Positions 17,857 through 27,126 of a stretch of 64,000 bases of DNA are shown one piece after another. Both the position numbers and the translations under genes were made by a program. Position 1 is the first letter of the stretch, and every line of letters starts with the position of its first letter. The DNA is from CAZBSE01 sp964610385 (GTDB lineage: Bacteria; Actinomycetota; Humimicrobiia; Humimicrobiales; Humimicrobiaceae). The DNA lies in the NCBI GenBank assembly GCA_964610385.1, contig CAZSXW010000002.1, positions 248,001 to 312,000 of the forward strand. Reading direction: 5' to 3'. The notes under the pieces are model-generated. The model had not been told where the DNA came from. It searched no databases and worked only from the letters and a program-made list of their open reading frames with translations.

Positions 17857-19449
17857 TCAATCAGATACCTCCTGCCATTCAGGACTGAATGTAAATCCGC
17901 CATATACTTCTCTTGGAAGATCGTCCGGAATATTTTCACTTAAGTCATTCTCATACTCTATACTTGCAAGACTTCCCAAAAGCCTGCCCCAGAATCCTTC
18001 CTCTTCAGCGTCAATCTGCCCGCATATTATTGAGCCCAGAACCGTGTTTTGGCTGCTCAAAAGAGCTTTCCCCCCAGCCATACCCAGAATATATACATCA
18101 TTATCGTTATAACCTTCATTATCTTCGACTGATATATATAAATCACCTAAAGCCATTAATATAAGTAAATTATTTTCGGGAAATTGACTTGTACTCGTAG
18201 GTACCAGCCCGCAGGAAGCATGTATATCCCCGCTGGATATCAACTTACCTTTATTTGAATAATAAATATCATTATCCGGAGGATCAATACCGTAATCTTC
18301 TATATAATCACCGATTATAATATCGTCGTCAACAAAAACATTTCCTTTGACTTCCAGGTAATAACTACCTCCGCTTTCACTAAACCTGATTGAATTACTC
18401 CCGCTTTCCTTGAAATATTCTCCACTTGCAATAAGAGCAGGGTCTATATTAAATCCGTCACCAGCCGTCCCGTCTTCACTTTCATCTACTTCCAGATAAC
18501 TATATGGAGGCTCCTTTATTTGTTCTATAAAATCATTAATATATACCTCTACATCGAAGTTGGGCGGATCAAAGATTTCTTCCCCCAGGGGCTCGCTGTA
18601 ATATATATCTGCATCTTCGGGCACGATTTCTCCATGAAGTGCAAGATTAAAAGGATTTTTAGCCATGTCTCTCGCTATCCACGGGTCCCCCCAGAAGTTG
18701 TCTCCTATCCTGATATCACCCATAACTACCATATAGTCATCATAGTCATGTAGTATATAGGGTATGCCGAGAAGACCGCTGCTCATCTCTATATCACCGC
18801 CGACATTTAACGGGCCGGTTCTAATCCTTGACGGTCCTTCCATATCGACATCACCACCTACCAGAATTCTTCCACCAGTAGTAAAATCTCCTGCTTGAAG
18901 AAGTATTCTTAAAATAAGGTCATTCCCTACAAATAAAGGACCCCTGATAAAAGTCACACCTATCAGACCCTCAAAAGTCAGGCTTCCTTTCGAATAGATA
19001 TAGTCAAAAATATCAACCTCGGTCGATACGAAAAGCGCAAGGTTTACAGTCACTTTTCTGCTGTAACCGCTTTCTAAATCAGTCCCCTCGGATGCTATTA
19101 TATAATTGGTTACTTCTCCATCATCATTGGTTATTTCATCAATTTCAACATCAAAACTGCCCTGGATTATACCATCCGAATTTTCAACATCCTTATTGTA
19201 ACTTGAAGGAAGAGAACCTATTTCCTCATTATAGAACTTCTCTATATTTGAATACGTATACGCCACTCCTGCCTCTGCAATATTTAATGCTTTAAACTTA
19301 CCCTCATCAAATTTAGTAAATATTACATCTCTGAACATATACCCTGTTAAGGTGACCATGGATATTATTATGACCATGCTCATTATAAGAACCAGAATAG
19401 TTATATTACCGTTTATACTTTTAATTTTTTTAGTATTAAATCTCTCCAT
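17857..19449 (-). CDS. PilX-like pilus assembly protein with long repetitive C-terminal domain
   Basis: A 530-residue protein. The N-terminus has a basic stretch, then a hydrophobic helix beginning NGNITILVLIMSM (~14-40) and the FKALNIAEAGVAYTYS motif (~54-70) that I associate with PilX-type minor pilins. It lacks the canonical G-F/M-T-L-V-E prepilin site. The remaining ~440 residues are predicted extracellular beta structure. A Gly-rich stretch (~155-225) repeats short units such as GNDLI, GGRILVGGDVDM and GGDIEMS, suggesting a right-handed beta-helix or bactofilin-like layer. It is acidic (many Asp/Glu) and much longer than ordinary PilX (~200 residues). It starts 2 nt after the preceding minor pilin gene, so it is surely co-expressed with it. 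It may be a pilus tip or adhesin subunit. Confidence 0.7.
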   Translation of the reverse strand: MERFNTKKIKSINGNITILVLIMSMVIIISMVTLTGYMFRDVIFTKFDEGKFKALNIAEAGVAYTYSNIEKFYNEEIGSLPSSYNKDVENSDGIIQGSFDVEIDEITNDDGEVTNYIIASEGTDLESGYSRKVTVNLALFVSTEVDIFDYIYSKGSLTFEGLIGVTFIRGPLFVGNDLILRILLQAGDFTTGGRILVGGDVDMEGPSRIRTGPLNVGGDIEMSSGLLGIPYILHDYDDYMVVMGDIRIGDNFWGDPWIARDMAKNPFNLALHGEIVPEDADIYYSEPLGEEIFDPPNFDVEVYINDFIEQIKEPPYSYLEVDESEDGTAGDGFNIDPALIASGEYFKESGSNSIRFSESGGSYYLEVKGNVFVDDDIIIGDYIEDYGIDPPDNDIYYSNKGKLISSGDIHASCGLVPTSTSQFPENNLLILMALGDLYISVEDNEGYNDNDVYILGMAGGKALLSSQNTVLGSIICGQIDAEEEGFWGRLLGSLASIEYENDLSENIPDDLPREVYGGFTFSPEWQEVSD

Positions 19450-19451
19450 TT

Positions 19452-20030
19452 TTAAATTCTATTCCTTAAAGCAATTGAAGTTTCCAGATTCATTGTCCTG
19501 CTTCCTTCCGTAGTACTTTCCTGGTCAATGATCAAATTAACAATTATATTCTTTATACTCCCCAGCTCATACTCTTCCAGCGGTGTTTCAATACTTTCTT
19601 CGCCATAATATGACTTATATGAAAATACCTCATCACTTATCAGGTGCCCTGCTATGATTTTCTCTTCATCATCACCTACTGCCCTTACCAGATCAAAGTA
19701 ACCTTCTTCATCTTCATCTTCTTCCAGATAATACTCTATCTTTTCGAAATCTTCGTCCGAATCAATATTACTATAAAATGTAACTTTGTCCTTATCGGCT
19801 TCTTCTATATCCGATATTTCTCTTATATCTTTGGTTATTCTATACATAGCTGTTCTGGCATCCCTTACCGAAGTCGCGATATTAATAGTAGTCTCAGAGG
19901 AATTTATCGAGTTAAAATATGATAAAGAGGTCAAACTTACAATAATCAATATCAGCAAAGAAGACAGCAGCAGTTCAACTAAAGTTATCCCTTTATCGTT
20001 TTTTAATCTTTTAATTATTTTTAACTTCAT
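19452..20030 (-). CDS. type IV prepilin-like minor pilin (PilW/PulJ-like)
   Basis: A 192-residue prepilin. The leader ends at G14, with cleavage expected before I15 in KGITLVELLL. E19 is the conserved Glu5 of the mature protein. A hydrophobic helix follows to ~40, then an acidic globular domain with YLEEDEDEEGYFDLVRAV, as seen in PilW/GspJ-type subunits. It lies between the FN3-bearing minor pilin (47-nt gap) and the PilX-like gene (2-nt gap), forming a three-gene minor pilin set. PilD encoded in the same cluster would process it. Confidence 0.8.
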   Translation of the reverse strand: MKLKIIKRLKNDKGITLVELLLSSLLILIIVSLTSLSYFNSINSSETTINIATSVRDARTAMYRITKDIREISDIEEADKDKVTFYSNIDSDEDFEKIEYYLEEDEDEEGYFDLVRAVGDDEEKIIAGHLISDEVFSYKSYYGEESIETPLEEYELGSIKNIIVNLIIDQESTTEGSRTMNLETSIALRNRI

Positions 20031-20077
20031 TATTTTTTAAAACTTTCACCCTAACATTATAAATTCTTTCTCATACA

Positions 20078-20797
20078 TCAATCTGTCGAAACCGTCTCAC
20101 TTGGATCACTACACTCTCCATCGTCATACCACACTACGATATAGTACTCATGATGACGTCCTGCGACAAGGTATTCGGTATAACTCGTGTTGTAAGTCGT
20201 ATCATGAGATGAACCGTCTCTATAAACCTCGTAATAATCAACAGACGCCTCAGTTTCAGGCGCATCCCAGGTCACCTGGATTTCAATCCAGATAAAGAAC
20301 CATATTCCGTCTACAGCCAGATTGGTAACAGGCGGATGGCCTGGGGGAGGGCCGCCTTCACCGAAATGCGGGTATACCTGAGTCACCACGGATATTTCTT
20401 CTGTCATCTCATCGTTGTCTGCACTTATTTCTATCTGCTTATAGCTGTACTCATCCTCAACCCAGGTGATCTTTCGCTTAACGGTGTATCCGTTTACTTC
20501 CGATTCCGCTTCCAGACTTCCCTGCGGCTCCCCTTCAGGAGCACCTTCAATCCCTACTTCATCATAATCTCTCAACCTGATTTCTTCCACTTCATTATTG
20601 ATTAGTGCTATTGCCTCAGTTTTAGACTTATTTATCTCATTCGCCCTAGTGGCTATCATAACACCCTGGACCATTAATAAAGTCACAAGAGACAGAATAA
20701 AAAAAGCAATAACTACTTCAACCAGGGTCATGCCTTTTTCATCATTAAATACACCCTGATTGCCGATTAATTTTGATTTTAAATATCTTCCAAACAT
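20078..20797 (-). CDS. type IV prepilin-like minor pilin with C-terminal fibronectin type III domain
   Basis: A 239-residue prepilin of the PilV/GspI type. The long leader ends at G22, cleavage is expected before M23 in KGMTLVEVVI, and E27 is mature Glu5. The pilin-like part extends to ~145. After a Pro/Gly-rich linker (GGPPPGHPPVTNLAV), residues ~155-238 form a fibronectin type III-like domain (QVTWDAPE, VDYYEVYRDG, SYTEY, HEYYIVVWYDDG). FN3 modules on pilins are uncommon and suggest a binding role at the pilus tip. It starts 9 nt after the aroQ stop. Confidence 0.78.
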   Translation of the reverse strand: MFGRYLKSKLIGNQGVFNDEKGMTLVEVVIAFFILSLVTLLMVQGVMIATRANEINKSKTEAIALINNEVEEIRLRDYDEVGIEGAPEGEPQGSLEAESEVNGYTVKRKITWVEDEYSYKQIEISADNDEMTEEISVVTQVYPHFGEGGPPPGHPPVTNLAVDGIWFFIWIEIQVTWDAPETEASVDYYEVYRDGSSHDTTYNTSYTEYLVAGRHHEYYIVVWYDDGECSDPSETVSTD

Positions 20798-20806
20798 ATT
20801 TAATCC

Positions 20807-21238
20807 TTATAAACAATAATCGACAACATATCTTACGGCAGTGTTATATACTTCAATACCTAATCCGCTTATTACTCCTTTTACTACCTTCGATATAACT
20901 GATTTTGATCTCCAATCTTCTCTTGTAAATATATTGGAAATATGAACTTCTATAGACGGGATATTGCTAGCAGCTATGGCATCTCTTATCCCATAACTGT
21001 AATGAGTAAGTGCACCTGGATTTATTATCATAAAATCAACGCTTCCTATGCACTGGTGAATTCTATCAATAATTTCACCCTCATGGTTGGATTGGAAGTA
21101 TAAAAGTTTTGCCTTGCCTTTCACTATGTTTTCAAGATCTTTTTTTATATCCTCAAAACTTTTTTTACCGTATATTTTTTCTTCCCTTTTCCCTAACAAA
21201 TTTAGGTTAGGACCGTTTATTATAATGATCTTTTTCAT
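20807..21238 (-). CDS. aroQ: type II 3-dehydroquinate dehydratase
   Basis: A 143-residue dodecameric type II dehydroquinase, third step of the shikimate pathway. NGPNLNLLGKREEKIYG (8-24) carries the lid residues R18 and Y23. NPGALTHYSYGIRDAI and EVHISN supply further active-site residues. Length is normal. It is separated from aroB by 99 nt of very AT-rich DNA and followed at 9 nt by minor pilin genes, so a biosynthetic gene and pilus genes share a transcript here. Confidence 0.95.
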   Translation of the reverse strand: MKKIIIINGPNLNLLGKREEKIYGKKSFEDIKKDLENIVKGKAKLLYFQSNHEGEIIDRIHQCIGSVDFMIINPGALTHYSYGIRDAIAASNIPSIEVHISNIFTREDWRSKSVISKVVKGVISGLGIEVYNTAVRYVVDYCL

Positions 21239-21337
21239 CTTTAAACAAATATAATATATTTTTTTTAAAAAAATTAATTATGTTTAATTACGGCATAAAA
21301 CAATCAATAATATAATTACTACTTTCTTTATATATAT

Positions 21338-22453
21338 TTAAAAATAATTATACATACTTTTTTTAATATTATCAATAATAACATCCCCCGGGACATCATA
21401 ATAAAAAACAGGTCTGTTTACCCCTTTCAGCAGAACAAATTTATTCTTTTTTGTACTAAACTTTTTATCATATTTTAGTGCACTTATTATTTTCTCCATA
21501 TTCTTCCCAGGTATTCCGTAGGGCAGCTTTAATTTCTTGTAAAGCTCAATAATATTATTTTTAACTTCCTTTTTTAAGAGTCCAAGTGAGATTGATATAT
21601 CAATTGCAATTACCATTCCGACACTTACTGCTTCGCCATGATTTATTTCTTTTAAATCAAACGCTTTTTCAATGCTGTGACCTAATGTATGTCCGAAATT
21701 AAGCAGATTTCTGTAACTTAAATCAAATTCATCTTTTTCTACGACTTTTGTTTTTATACGGCAGCACGTATAAATAATATCCTTAAAAACCTTCTTTTTT
21801 ATTAATTTTAGCAATCTGTCCTCTTTTTCATCATCCACATTCTCTGAAAGAACGTTCAGTATGTTTTTGTCGAATACTAATCCGTATTTGACTATTTCAC
21901 CCAGACCATTGACAATCTGGTCTTCTTCAAGCGTATAATTCATTGTTGGATCTATCACTGTCATATGTGGTTGATAAAAACAACCGACTGCATTTTTTAC
22001 ATTTTCATAGTTCACAGCGACCTTTCCACCGATACTGCTATCGACTTGGCTTAGAATAGTAGTCGGATACTGTATAAGTTTTACTCCCCTGTGAAACGTT
22101 GAAGCCGTAAAACCAGTGAGATCTCCTATCACTCCACCGCCAAATGCAACCACTAAATCATTCCTATGCAAATTAAAATCAATAAATCTCTTAAATATAA
22201 AATCCGTACTTTTTAGATTCTTATATTCTTCACCATCTTTTATAATAATTATTTTGTTGTCTAACAGACATCTTCTTAGAATATCCTTTATCCTGCTTTC
22301 ATATATTCCAAATACTTTGTCATTTGTTATCAATACAATCTTATCTGAGTCATAGAAATTTTTTTTAATCAATTCAGGAAAATTCTTATAAATCTTGGAT
22401 TTTATATATATGGGGTATCTTCTAAGTTTAGTTTTGACTATGATGGTTTTCAT
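21338..22453 (-). CDS. aroB: 3-dehydroquinate synthase
   Basis: A 371-residue NAD- and zinc-dependent enzyme for the second shikimate step. Visible motifs are the nucleotide-binding FGGGVIGDLTGFTAS, YPTTILSQVDSSIGGKVAVN, and the metal-binding GEIVKYG...NFGHTLGHSIE...HGEAVSVGM region. Length is normal. It follows aroK by 20 nt in the order aroC-aroK-aroB-aroQ, and lies downstream of pilMNOP, echoing the pilMNOPQ-aroK-aroB linkage of Proteobacteria. Confidence 0.96.
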   Translation of the reverse strand: MKTIIVKTKLRRYPIYIKSKIYKNFPELIKKNFYDSDKIVLITNDKVFGIYESRIKDILRRCLLDNKIIIIKDGEEYKNLKSTDFIFKRFIDFNLHRNDLVVAFGGGVIGDLTGFTASTFHRGVKLIQYPTTILSQVDSSIGGKVAVNYENVKNAVGCFYQPHMTVIDPTMNYTLEEDQIVNGLGEIVKYGLVFDKNILNVLSENVDDEKEDRLLKLIKKKVFKDIIYTCCRIKTKVVEKDEFDLSYRNLLNFGHTLGHSIEKAFDLKEINHGEAVSVGMVIAIDISISLGLLKKEVKNNIIELYKKLKLPYGIPGKNMEKIISALKYDKKFSTKKNKFVLLKGVNRPVFYYDVPGDVIIDNIKKSMYNYF

Positions 22454-22473
22454 TAATAGTCTTCATCTAATTT

Positions 22474-22989
22474 TTAAGCTTTAAGCCTTATTATTATCTC
22501 ATTTGCTGCCTGCAGTGGTTCTTTTTGAGAGTTATTTATAATTATATCCGCGTATTTCCTATATAATTTATTTCTTCTTTTAATCATTTTTGCTATAGTA
22601 TCGTCTCTATTTTTAACTTCTATCAAAGGTCTATCTTTAACATCTTTAAGGCGCTCAATCGCATCACGGGTAGATATACTTAAATAAATATTAACACTGT
22701 TACTTTTAATTATATCCATATTAATTTTTCTTTCTACTATCCCTCCCCCACAGGCAAAGATGCAATTTTTGTTATTATATATTTTACCGGTAACTTTTGT
22801 TTCCAGATCTCTAAAATGTTTTTCACCTCTAAATCTGAATATATCTTTTATTTTTTTTCCTTCTGCCAGCTCTATGACCCTATCAAGGTCAATAAATGTA
22901 AATCCTAACTTATCTGCCAAGATCTTGCCTACCGTGCTTTTTCCGGAACCCATAAAACCGGTTAGACAAATATTCTTAAAGTCCATCAA
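22474..22989 (-). CDS. aroK: shikimate kinase
   Basis: A 171-residue P-loop kinase phosphorylating shikimate at O3. Walker A is GFMGSGKS (11-18), the shikimate-binding DRVIE (~36-40) follows, and a conserved FACGGGIV (~78-85) and DRPLIEV lid region are present. It begins 5 nt after the aroC stop. Length is normal. Confidence 0.95.
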   Translation of the reverse strand: MMDFKNICLTGFMGSGKSTVGKILADKLGFTFIDLDRVIELAEGKKIKDIFRFRGEKHFRDLETKVTGKIYNNKNCIFACGGGIVERKINMDIIKSNSVNIYLSISTRDAIERLKDVKDRPLIEVKNRDDTIAKMIKRRNKLYRKYADIIINNSQKEPLQAANEIIIRLKA

Positions 22990-22994
22990 GGTAC

Positions 22995-24161
22995 CTAAAC
23001 TTTTTCAAGGTATCTCTTATAATTATTAAAATTTTCTAAGATCTCTTCTATATTATCTCTTCCAAATTTTTCCTGGATCGAGTCCAGAATCTCTATTGAA
23101 AGTACTGCTTCACCTACTATAGACGCACTTGGTACGGCGCATATATCCGATCTTTCCTTTAAACTTACTGTATCTTCTTTACTCTTTATATTTATAGTAT
23201 GCATTCCCCTGCCCGTAGTAGGTATAGGTTTCATAAAGGCACCTACTATTACAGGTCCCCCATTGGTCATCCCACCTTCTATTCCACCTGCTTTATTTGT
23301 CTTTCTATAGAATCCGCTGCTTTTTTTGTAATATATCTCATCATTAAAATCAGTTCCACTCTTTTCAATCGAGTTAAAAACATCACCTATTTCAACACCT
23401 TTAATAGCCGGTATACTCATAAATGACCGTGCTATCTTACCATCGATTCTTCTATCCCATTGAGCATACGAACCCAGTCCAACAGGTACTCCAGTTGCAA
23501 TAACCTTAAACCTTCCTCCTATACTGTCTTTATTTTTTCCAGCTTTAGCTATCTCCTCTTTCATCTTTAAACCCGTCTTTTTATCAGGGCATCTTACTTC
23601 TGATTTCTCGATCTCTTTCAGTATCTTATCAGTTATCTCTACATCTCTATCCAATAGTATCTTGCCTATTTGTACGACATAACTTAATATATTTATTCCC
23701 ATAATCTTTAATACAATCTTGGCGAATGCACCTATACATACTCTTGCCGCCGTTTCCCTCGCACTACTTCTTTCTATTACATTTCTTATGTCATCGAATC
23801 TGTATTTTAGAAAACCAGGTAAATCTGCATGGCCCGGTCTTGGATTCAATATTTTTTTTTCTGTACCTTTACTCCTCCGCCTGACAGGGTTTATATCCAT
23901 TATTTCTTTCCAGTTATGCCAGTCCTTATTCTCTATAATAAACGAAATCGGTGAACCTATACTTCTGCCTTTCCTGATACCGGATATTATTTCCACTTCA
24001 TCCTTCTCTATTGACATCCTTTGGCTTCTGCCAAAACCTTTTTGTCTCCTGGAAAGCTCGTAATTCAAATATTCTATATCAATCAACACTCCGGAGGGAT
24101 AATCATCTATTATTCCTTCAAGGCTTTTGCCATGAGATTCACCAGCAGTTAGAAATCTCAA
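22995..24161 (-). CDS. aroC: chorismate synthase
   Basis: A 388-residue FMN-dependent enzyme making chorismate from EPSP. The family signatures are the N-terminal TAGESHG (5-11), RPGHADLPG, ERSSARETAARV and the C-terminal GGMTNGGPVIVGA. It begins 17 nt after the pilP-like gene and is followed closely by aroK. In diderm bacteria the position between pilP and aroK is held by the secretin gene pilQ; here it is aroC. Confidence 0.96.
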   Translation of the reverse strand: MRFLTAGESHGKSLEGIIDDYPSGVLIDIEYLNYELSRRQKGFGRSQRMSIEKDEVEIISGIRKGRSIGSPISFIIENKDWHNWKEIMDINPVRRRSKGTEKKILNPRPGHADLPGFLKYRFDDIRNVIERSSARETAARVCIGAFAKIVLKIMGINILSYVVQIGKILLDRDVEITDKILKEIEKSEVRCPDKKTGLKMKEEIAKAGKNKDSIGGRFKVIATGVPVGLGSYAQWDRRIDGKIARSFMSIPAIKGVEIGDVFNSIEKSGTDFNDEIYYKKSSGFYRKTNKAGGIEGGMTNGGPVIVGAFMKPIPTTGRGMHTINIKSKEDTVSLKERSDICAVPSASIVGEAVLSIEILDSIQEKFGRDNIEEILENFNNYKRYLEKV

Positions 24162-24178
24162 AGATAATTCGTCCTTTC

Positions 24179-24697
24179 TTAATCATATACAACTGATCCC
24201 AAATAGATAGCTAATATATCGTCACCTTTAAGTAATACCACTGAATCCTCGTTTATTGCCTGAACAGAATAGATATCTCCAAGGAGGTCTCCTTCTTTTA
24301 GTTCATATAGGTGATCATTGAGGCTTAATTCAGCATATTCCACTTCATCTTCTACATAAATACTCTCTAATTCTAAAACATTTTTTTCTTCTTCCTCTTC
24401 ACTTCGAATATAAAATGGCTCAAAGGGATTCCTGGCTGACTCATCTATTAAGCCAATATCACCCTCAACGCTATAACTCTTTTCAATATTTATATTTTCC
24501 TTACCGATTTCACTTATTTCTTCTTCGTCTATTCTTACGTCAGGTAATTCTATTCCTTCTTCTCCACCGTACGATTCCTTAATCATTTCATAAAAAGTAC
24601 AGCCGGTAAATATACATAATATGAAAATATAAAACAATATAATCAGTGCATATTTTACTTTTATTAATATGTTTTTGCTATCTATCATATCAATCAT
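24179..24697 (-). CDS. PilP-like lipoprotein of the type IV pilus
   Basis: A 172-residue predicted lipoprotein. A hydrophobic segment (~12-30) ends in the lipobox-like IFTGC (Cys ~33). An acidic linker follows, then the PilP hallmark RNPFEPF (~91-97), a Glu run and a C-terminal beta domain (~110-172). PilP couples the inner-membrane PilNO complex to the PilQ secretin in diderms. Position (after pilO, overlapping it by 8 nt) and sequence both point to PilP, but similarity outside the motif is low and no PilQ gene is present. The role here may be confined to the cell-surface side of one membrane. Confidence 0.65.
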   Translation of the reverse strand: MIDMIDSKNILIKVKYALIILFYIFILCIFTGCTFYEMIKESYGGEEGIELPDVRIDEEEISEIGKENINIEKSYSVEGDIGLIDESARNPFEPFYIRSEEEEEKNVLELESIYVEDEVEYAELSLNDHLYELKEGDLLGDIYSVQAINEDSVVLLKGDDILAIYLGSVVYD

Positions 24698-25226
24698 TTA
24701 TATAATAAAGTTTTATAATAATATGGGCATTCAATTCTTCATATTCATCTTCATACGACAATATAACCATTTCTTCGACTACTGTTATTCTGGGCATCTT
24801 TTCTATTGTTCCAACAAAATTAATTATGTCATAATAAGAACCTTCAAGCAGGATATCCACATTTATTTTCTGCTGCTTTTCCTTTTCGTCTTGAGATTCT
24901 CTTTCTACAATATCAACCGAATTAATAATTACACCGGTATATTTTGCGATTTCATATATTTCATTCGTAAAGAAACTTAAATCGTTCTCCGAAGGGATCT
25001 GCATCGAGTATTTCTCATATTCAGCACTTAATGCATTATATTTATCTCTTAATAATTCCAACTCACTTAGTCTTCCCATGTTGGATCTGTAATATTCTTC
25101 TTCCTGTCCAATAAGCGCACTTGCCTGAACGCTACTTGTAAGATTTGGAATTATCAGCAAAACGATCAGCAGAACGTTTATTACGAAAAATACAATTATT
25201 AAAATTATTTTAGATACATTACTCAT
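24690..25226 (-). CDS. pilO: type IV pilus inner-membrane protein PilO
   Basis: A 178-residue protein with one N-terminal membrane helix (~6-28), a coiled coil (~40-75) and a ferredoxin-like C-terminal domain, the architecture of PilO. Motifs such as IPSENDLSFFTNEIYEIAK and VDILLEGSYYDIINFVGTIE are typical. It partners with PilN in the alignment complex. It follows pilN (25-nt gap) and overlaps the pilP-like gene. Confidence 0.8.
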   Translation of the reverse strand: MSNVSKIILIIVFFVINVLLIVLLIIPNLTSSVQASALIGQEEEYYRSNMGRLSELELLRDKYNALSAEYEKYSMQIPSENDLSFFTNEIYEIAKYTGVIINSVDIVERESQDEKEKQQKINVDILLEGSYYDIINFVGTIEKMPRITVVEEMVILSYEDEYEELNAHIIIKLYYIND

Positions 25227-25251
25227 AAATATTTAAAAAGTATTAATTTTA

Positions 25252-25950
25252 TTATTCCATCATCTCTATTTCCATATCCAGCGTATCTTCTTCTCCACCT
25301 TCCTCCGTTTGAACCGTTTCTGCACTTTTCATTTTCTCAAGATAAGGTTGAAGGTCATAATATGCAGTTATATTAAAAGAAACTACTTCAATATTTGACT
25401 CCGTAACACTATCTTTAGATATGCTATTTATAAATACTTCTCCCACATTAGGGATATCTCTTATATCTATTGCAAACCTGCTTATGTCATCATAATTAGC
25501 AGCATATCCTCCAACAGAGAAAAACTTTATTTTTGCTATGTCTTCTTCATCTTCTAAACCTTTTTCAATAAATTCATATAATTCTGTACTGTCACCATCG
25601 ACATAATTGATATAGACATTTTCCGGTATTTTTTCTCCAAGAGTATTTAAAACATCCGACCAGAATATCTCATCTCCCTGCAGTGAATTTACCAGTTCCG
25701 ATTTTTCTATTACCTTTTTCTCAAATTCTTCATATGTTTCCAATTTGCTTATATAACCATCTACCTGCATATTTACTTTCCTGTATTCTTCCAGCCTCGG
25801 CCCGACATCTTTTTCCACATCAAATATAATAAATGAAAAAACTCCCATTATTACTACCAGAACTACCATCAATATCAATATAACATTTAATACGACTCCC
25901 CTGACATCCCTGACTTTTATTTCTTTTGGAAGAAGGTTTATAGTTTTCAT
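25252..25950 (-). CDS. pilN: type IV pilus inner-membrane protein PilN
   Basis: A 232-residue bitopic protein. The short cytoplasmic N-terminus carries the PilM-binding motif INLLPKEIK (~4-12). A membrane helix spans ~20-45, followed by a coiled coil and a ferredoxin-like periplasmic domain (NVYINYVDG, then FSVGGYAANYDDISRFAIDI). The C-terminal tail is Glu-rich. It overlaps pilM by 4 nt. Confidence 0.85.
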   Translation of the reverse strand: MKTINLLPKEIKVRDVRGVVLNVILILMVVLVVIMGVFSFIIFDVEKDVGPRLEEYRKVNMQVDGYISKLETYEEFEKKVIEKSELVNSLQGDEIFWSDVLNTLGEKIPENVYINYVDGDSTELYEFIEKGLEDEEDIAKIKFFSVGGYAANYDDISRFAIDIRDIPNVGEVFINSISKDSVTESNIEVVSFNITAYYDLQPYLEKMKSAETVQTEEGGEEDTLDMEIEMME

Positions 25951-27116
25951 TTGACCAGACCTCTCAGTGCCATACCAACAGCTAACGGGTCTATTATATG
26001 ATTTAAATCTTCAACACGGTAAAGCGGATTGTTTCTTATATATTTTAATGAAAAATAATCAGCGATTTTTAATAATTCTACCTTATAATTTATTTCCTGC
26101 TCTATATACTTTTCAATGTTTTTTATATACTTACCGCTTAAAATGATTTTATCGATTTTAAATTTCGAGTTTTCCTGTAAGAAATTTTCTATTGATAACC
26201 TTATTTCATATATAAATTGATCTGCTGCATCCTTCATTATCTTGATTATTTTCTCATCATCAACCGCAATTATCTCTCCCTTTTCCTCCTGTGTCTTTTC
26301 ATCTTTTTTATCTGATTTATCTGAAGATTCCTTGGAAGTTTCTTTTTTAGGCTTTGCCTTGTTCTTTGCCGAAGTTATCAAGGTTTTGAAATCAAATTCT
26401 GATATAATCTTCTTGCAGTATCCATCATTCTGATTGATTTTAAATATCTTGTCATAGAAACTTCTCATGGATGAAGATGAAAACCTGGGATATCTCAGTT
26501 CATTAGCCTGAATGATCTCGAAAATAGATATATCATATCCTAAATTAACGGCACAAAAAGAATTTAAATTCTTACTTTTTTTATTTTTCTCAAGGCCGTA
26601 TATATGATCAAGAGTCCTGTAAAAGGCAAAACAATTTAGGTCGATAGCCTGGGCAAATAATCCTGCATCCTTGAAACTTTTCGCTATATCGTTGATCATA
26701 CTTTTCAATGTGCCCACCAGCATCAATTTCGAAGAATTTTCTCCTTTTTCTACTATATAATAATCGTAGATTATATTATTTTTCGGTATTGGTATAAAGT
26801 CACCAATCTGATATTTAATGGAGTTATTTATTTCTTCATCATCCAGGACCGGTATTTGTACTTCCTTTGCAATAACTTTCTGATTAGCAATTCCTATAAA
26901 TACCTTCCTGTCAGAGATCCTGTGTTTCCTCCATATTTCCTTTAACCCTGCAGACATAGCTTCTGGATCCTTCAACTCGCCTTTTTCTACAGCATTAGCA
27001 GGTACTTCATCTACTACAAGACTTTTTATTATGACATCTTTTCTAGCTTTAAATAAATCCACTATTGATATCTGGGATGAACTTAAATTCAATCCAACTG
27101 CTGACATAAAAATCAC
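25947..27116 (-). CDS. pilM: type IV pilus actin-like ATPase PilM
   Basis: A 389-residue FtsA/actin-fold protein that binds the PilN N-terminus on the cytoplasmic face. The family region FIPIPKNNIIYDYYIV (~107-122) and nucleotide-binding segments (AVNLGYDISIFE ~189-200, ILSGKY near 335) are visible. An unusual Lys/Glu/Ser-rich, probably disordered insertion occupies 251-280, between the two lobes. It starts 10 nt after pilD and overlaps pilN. Confidence 0.88.
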   Translation of the reverse strand: MIFMSAVGLNLSSSQISIVDLFKARKDVIIKSLVVDEVPANAVEKGELKDPEAMSAGLKEIWRKHRISDRKVFIGIANQKVIAKEVQIPVLDDEEINNSIKYQIGDFIPIPKNNIIYDYYIVEKGENSSKLMLVGTLKSMINDIAKSFKDAGLFAQAIDLNCFAFYRTLDHIYGLEKNKKSKNLNSFCAVNLGYDISIFEIIQANELRYPRFSSSSMRSFYDKIFKINQNDGYCKKIISEFDFKTLITSAKNKAKPKKETSKESSDKSDKKDEKTQEEKGEIIAVDDEKIIKIMKDAADQFIYEIRLSIENFLQENSKFKIDKIILSGKYIKNIEKYIEQEINYKVELLKIADYFSLKYIRNNPLYRVEDLNHIIDPLAVGMALRGLVK

Positions 27117-27126
27117 TCTTTTCTTT

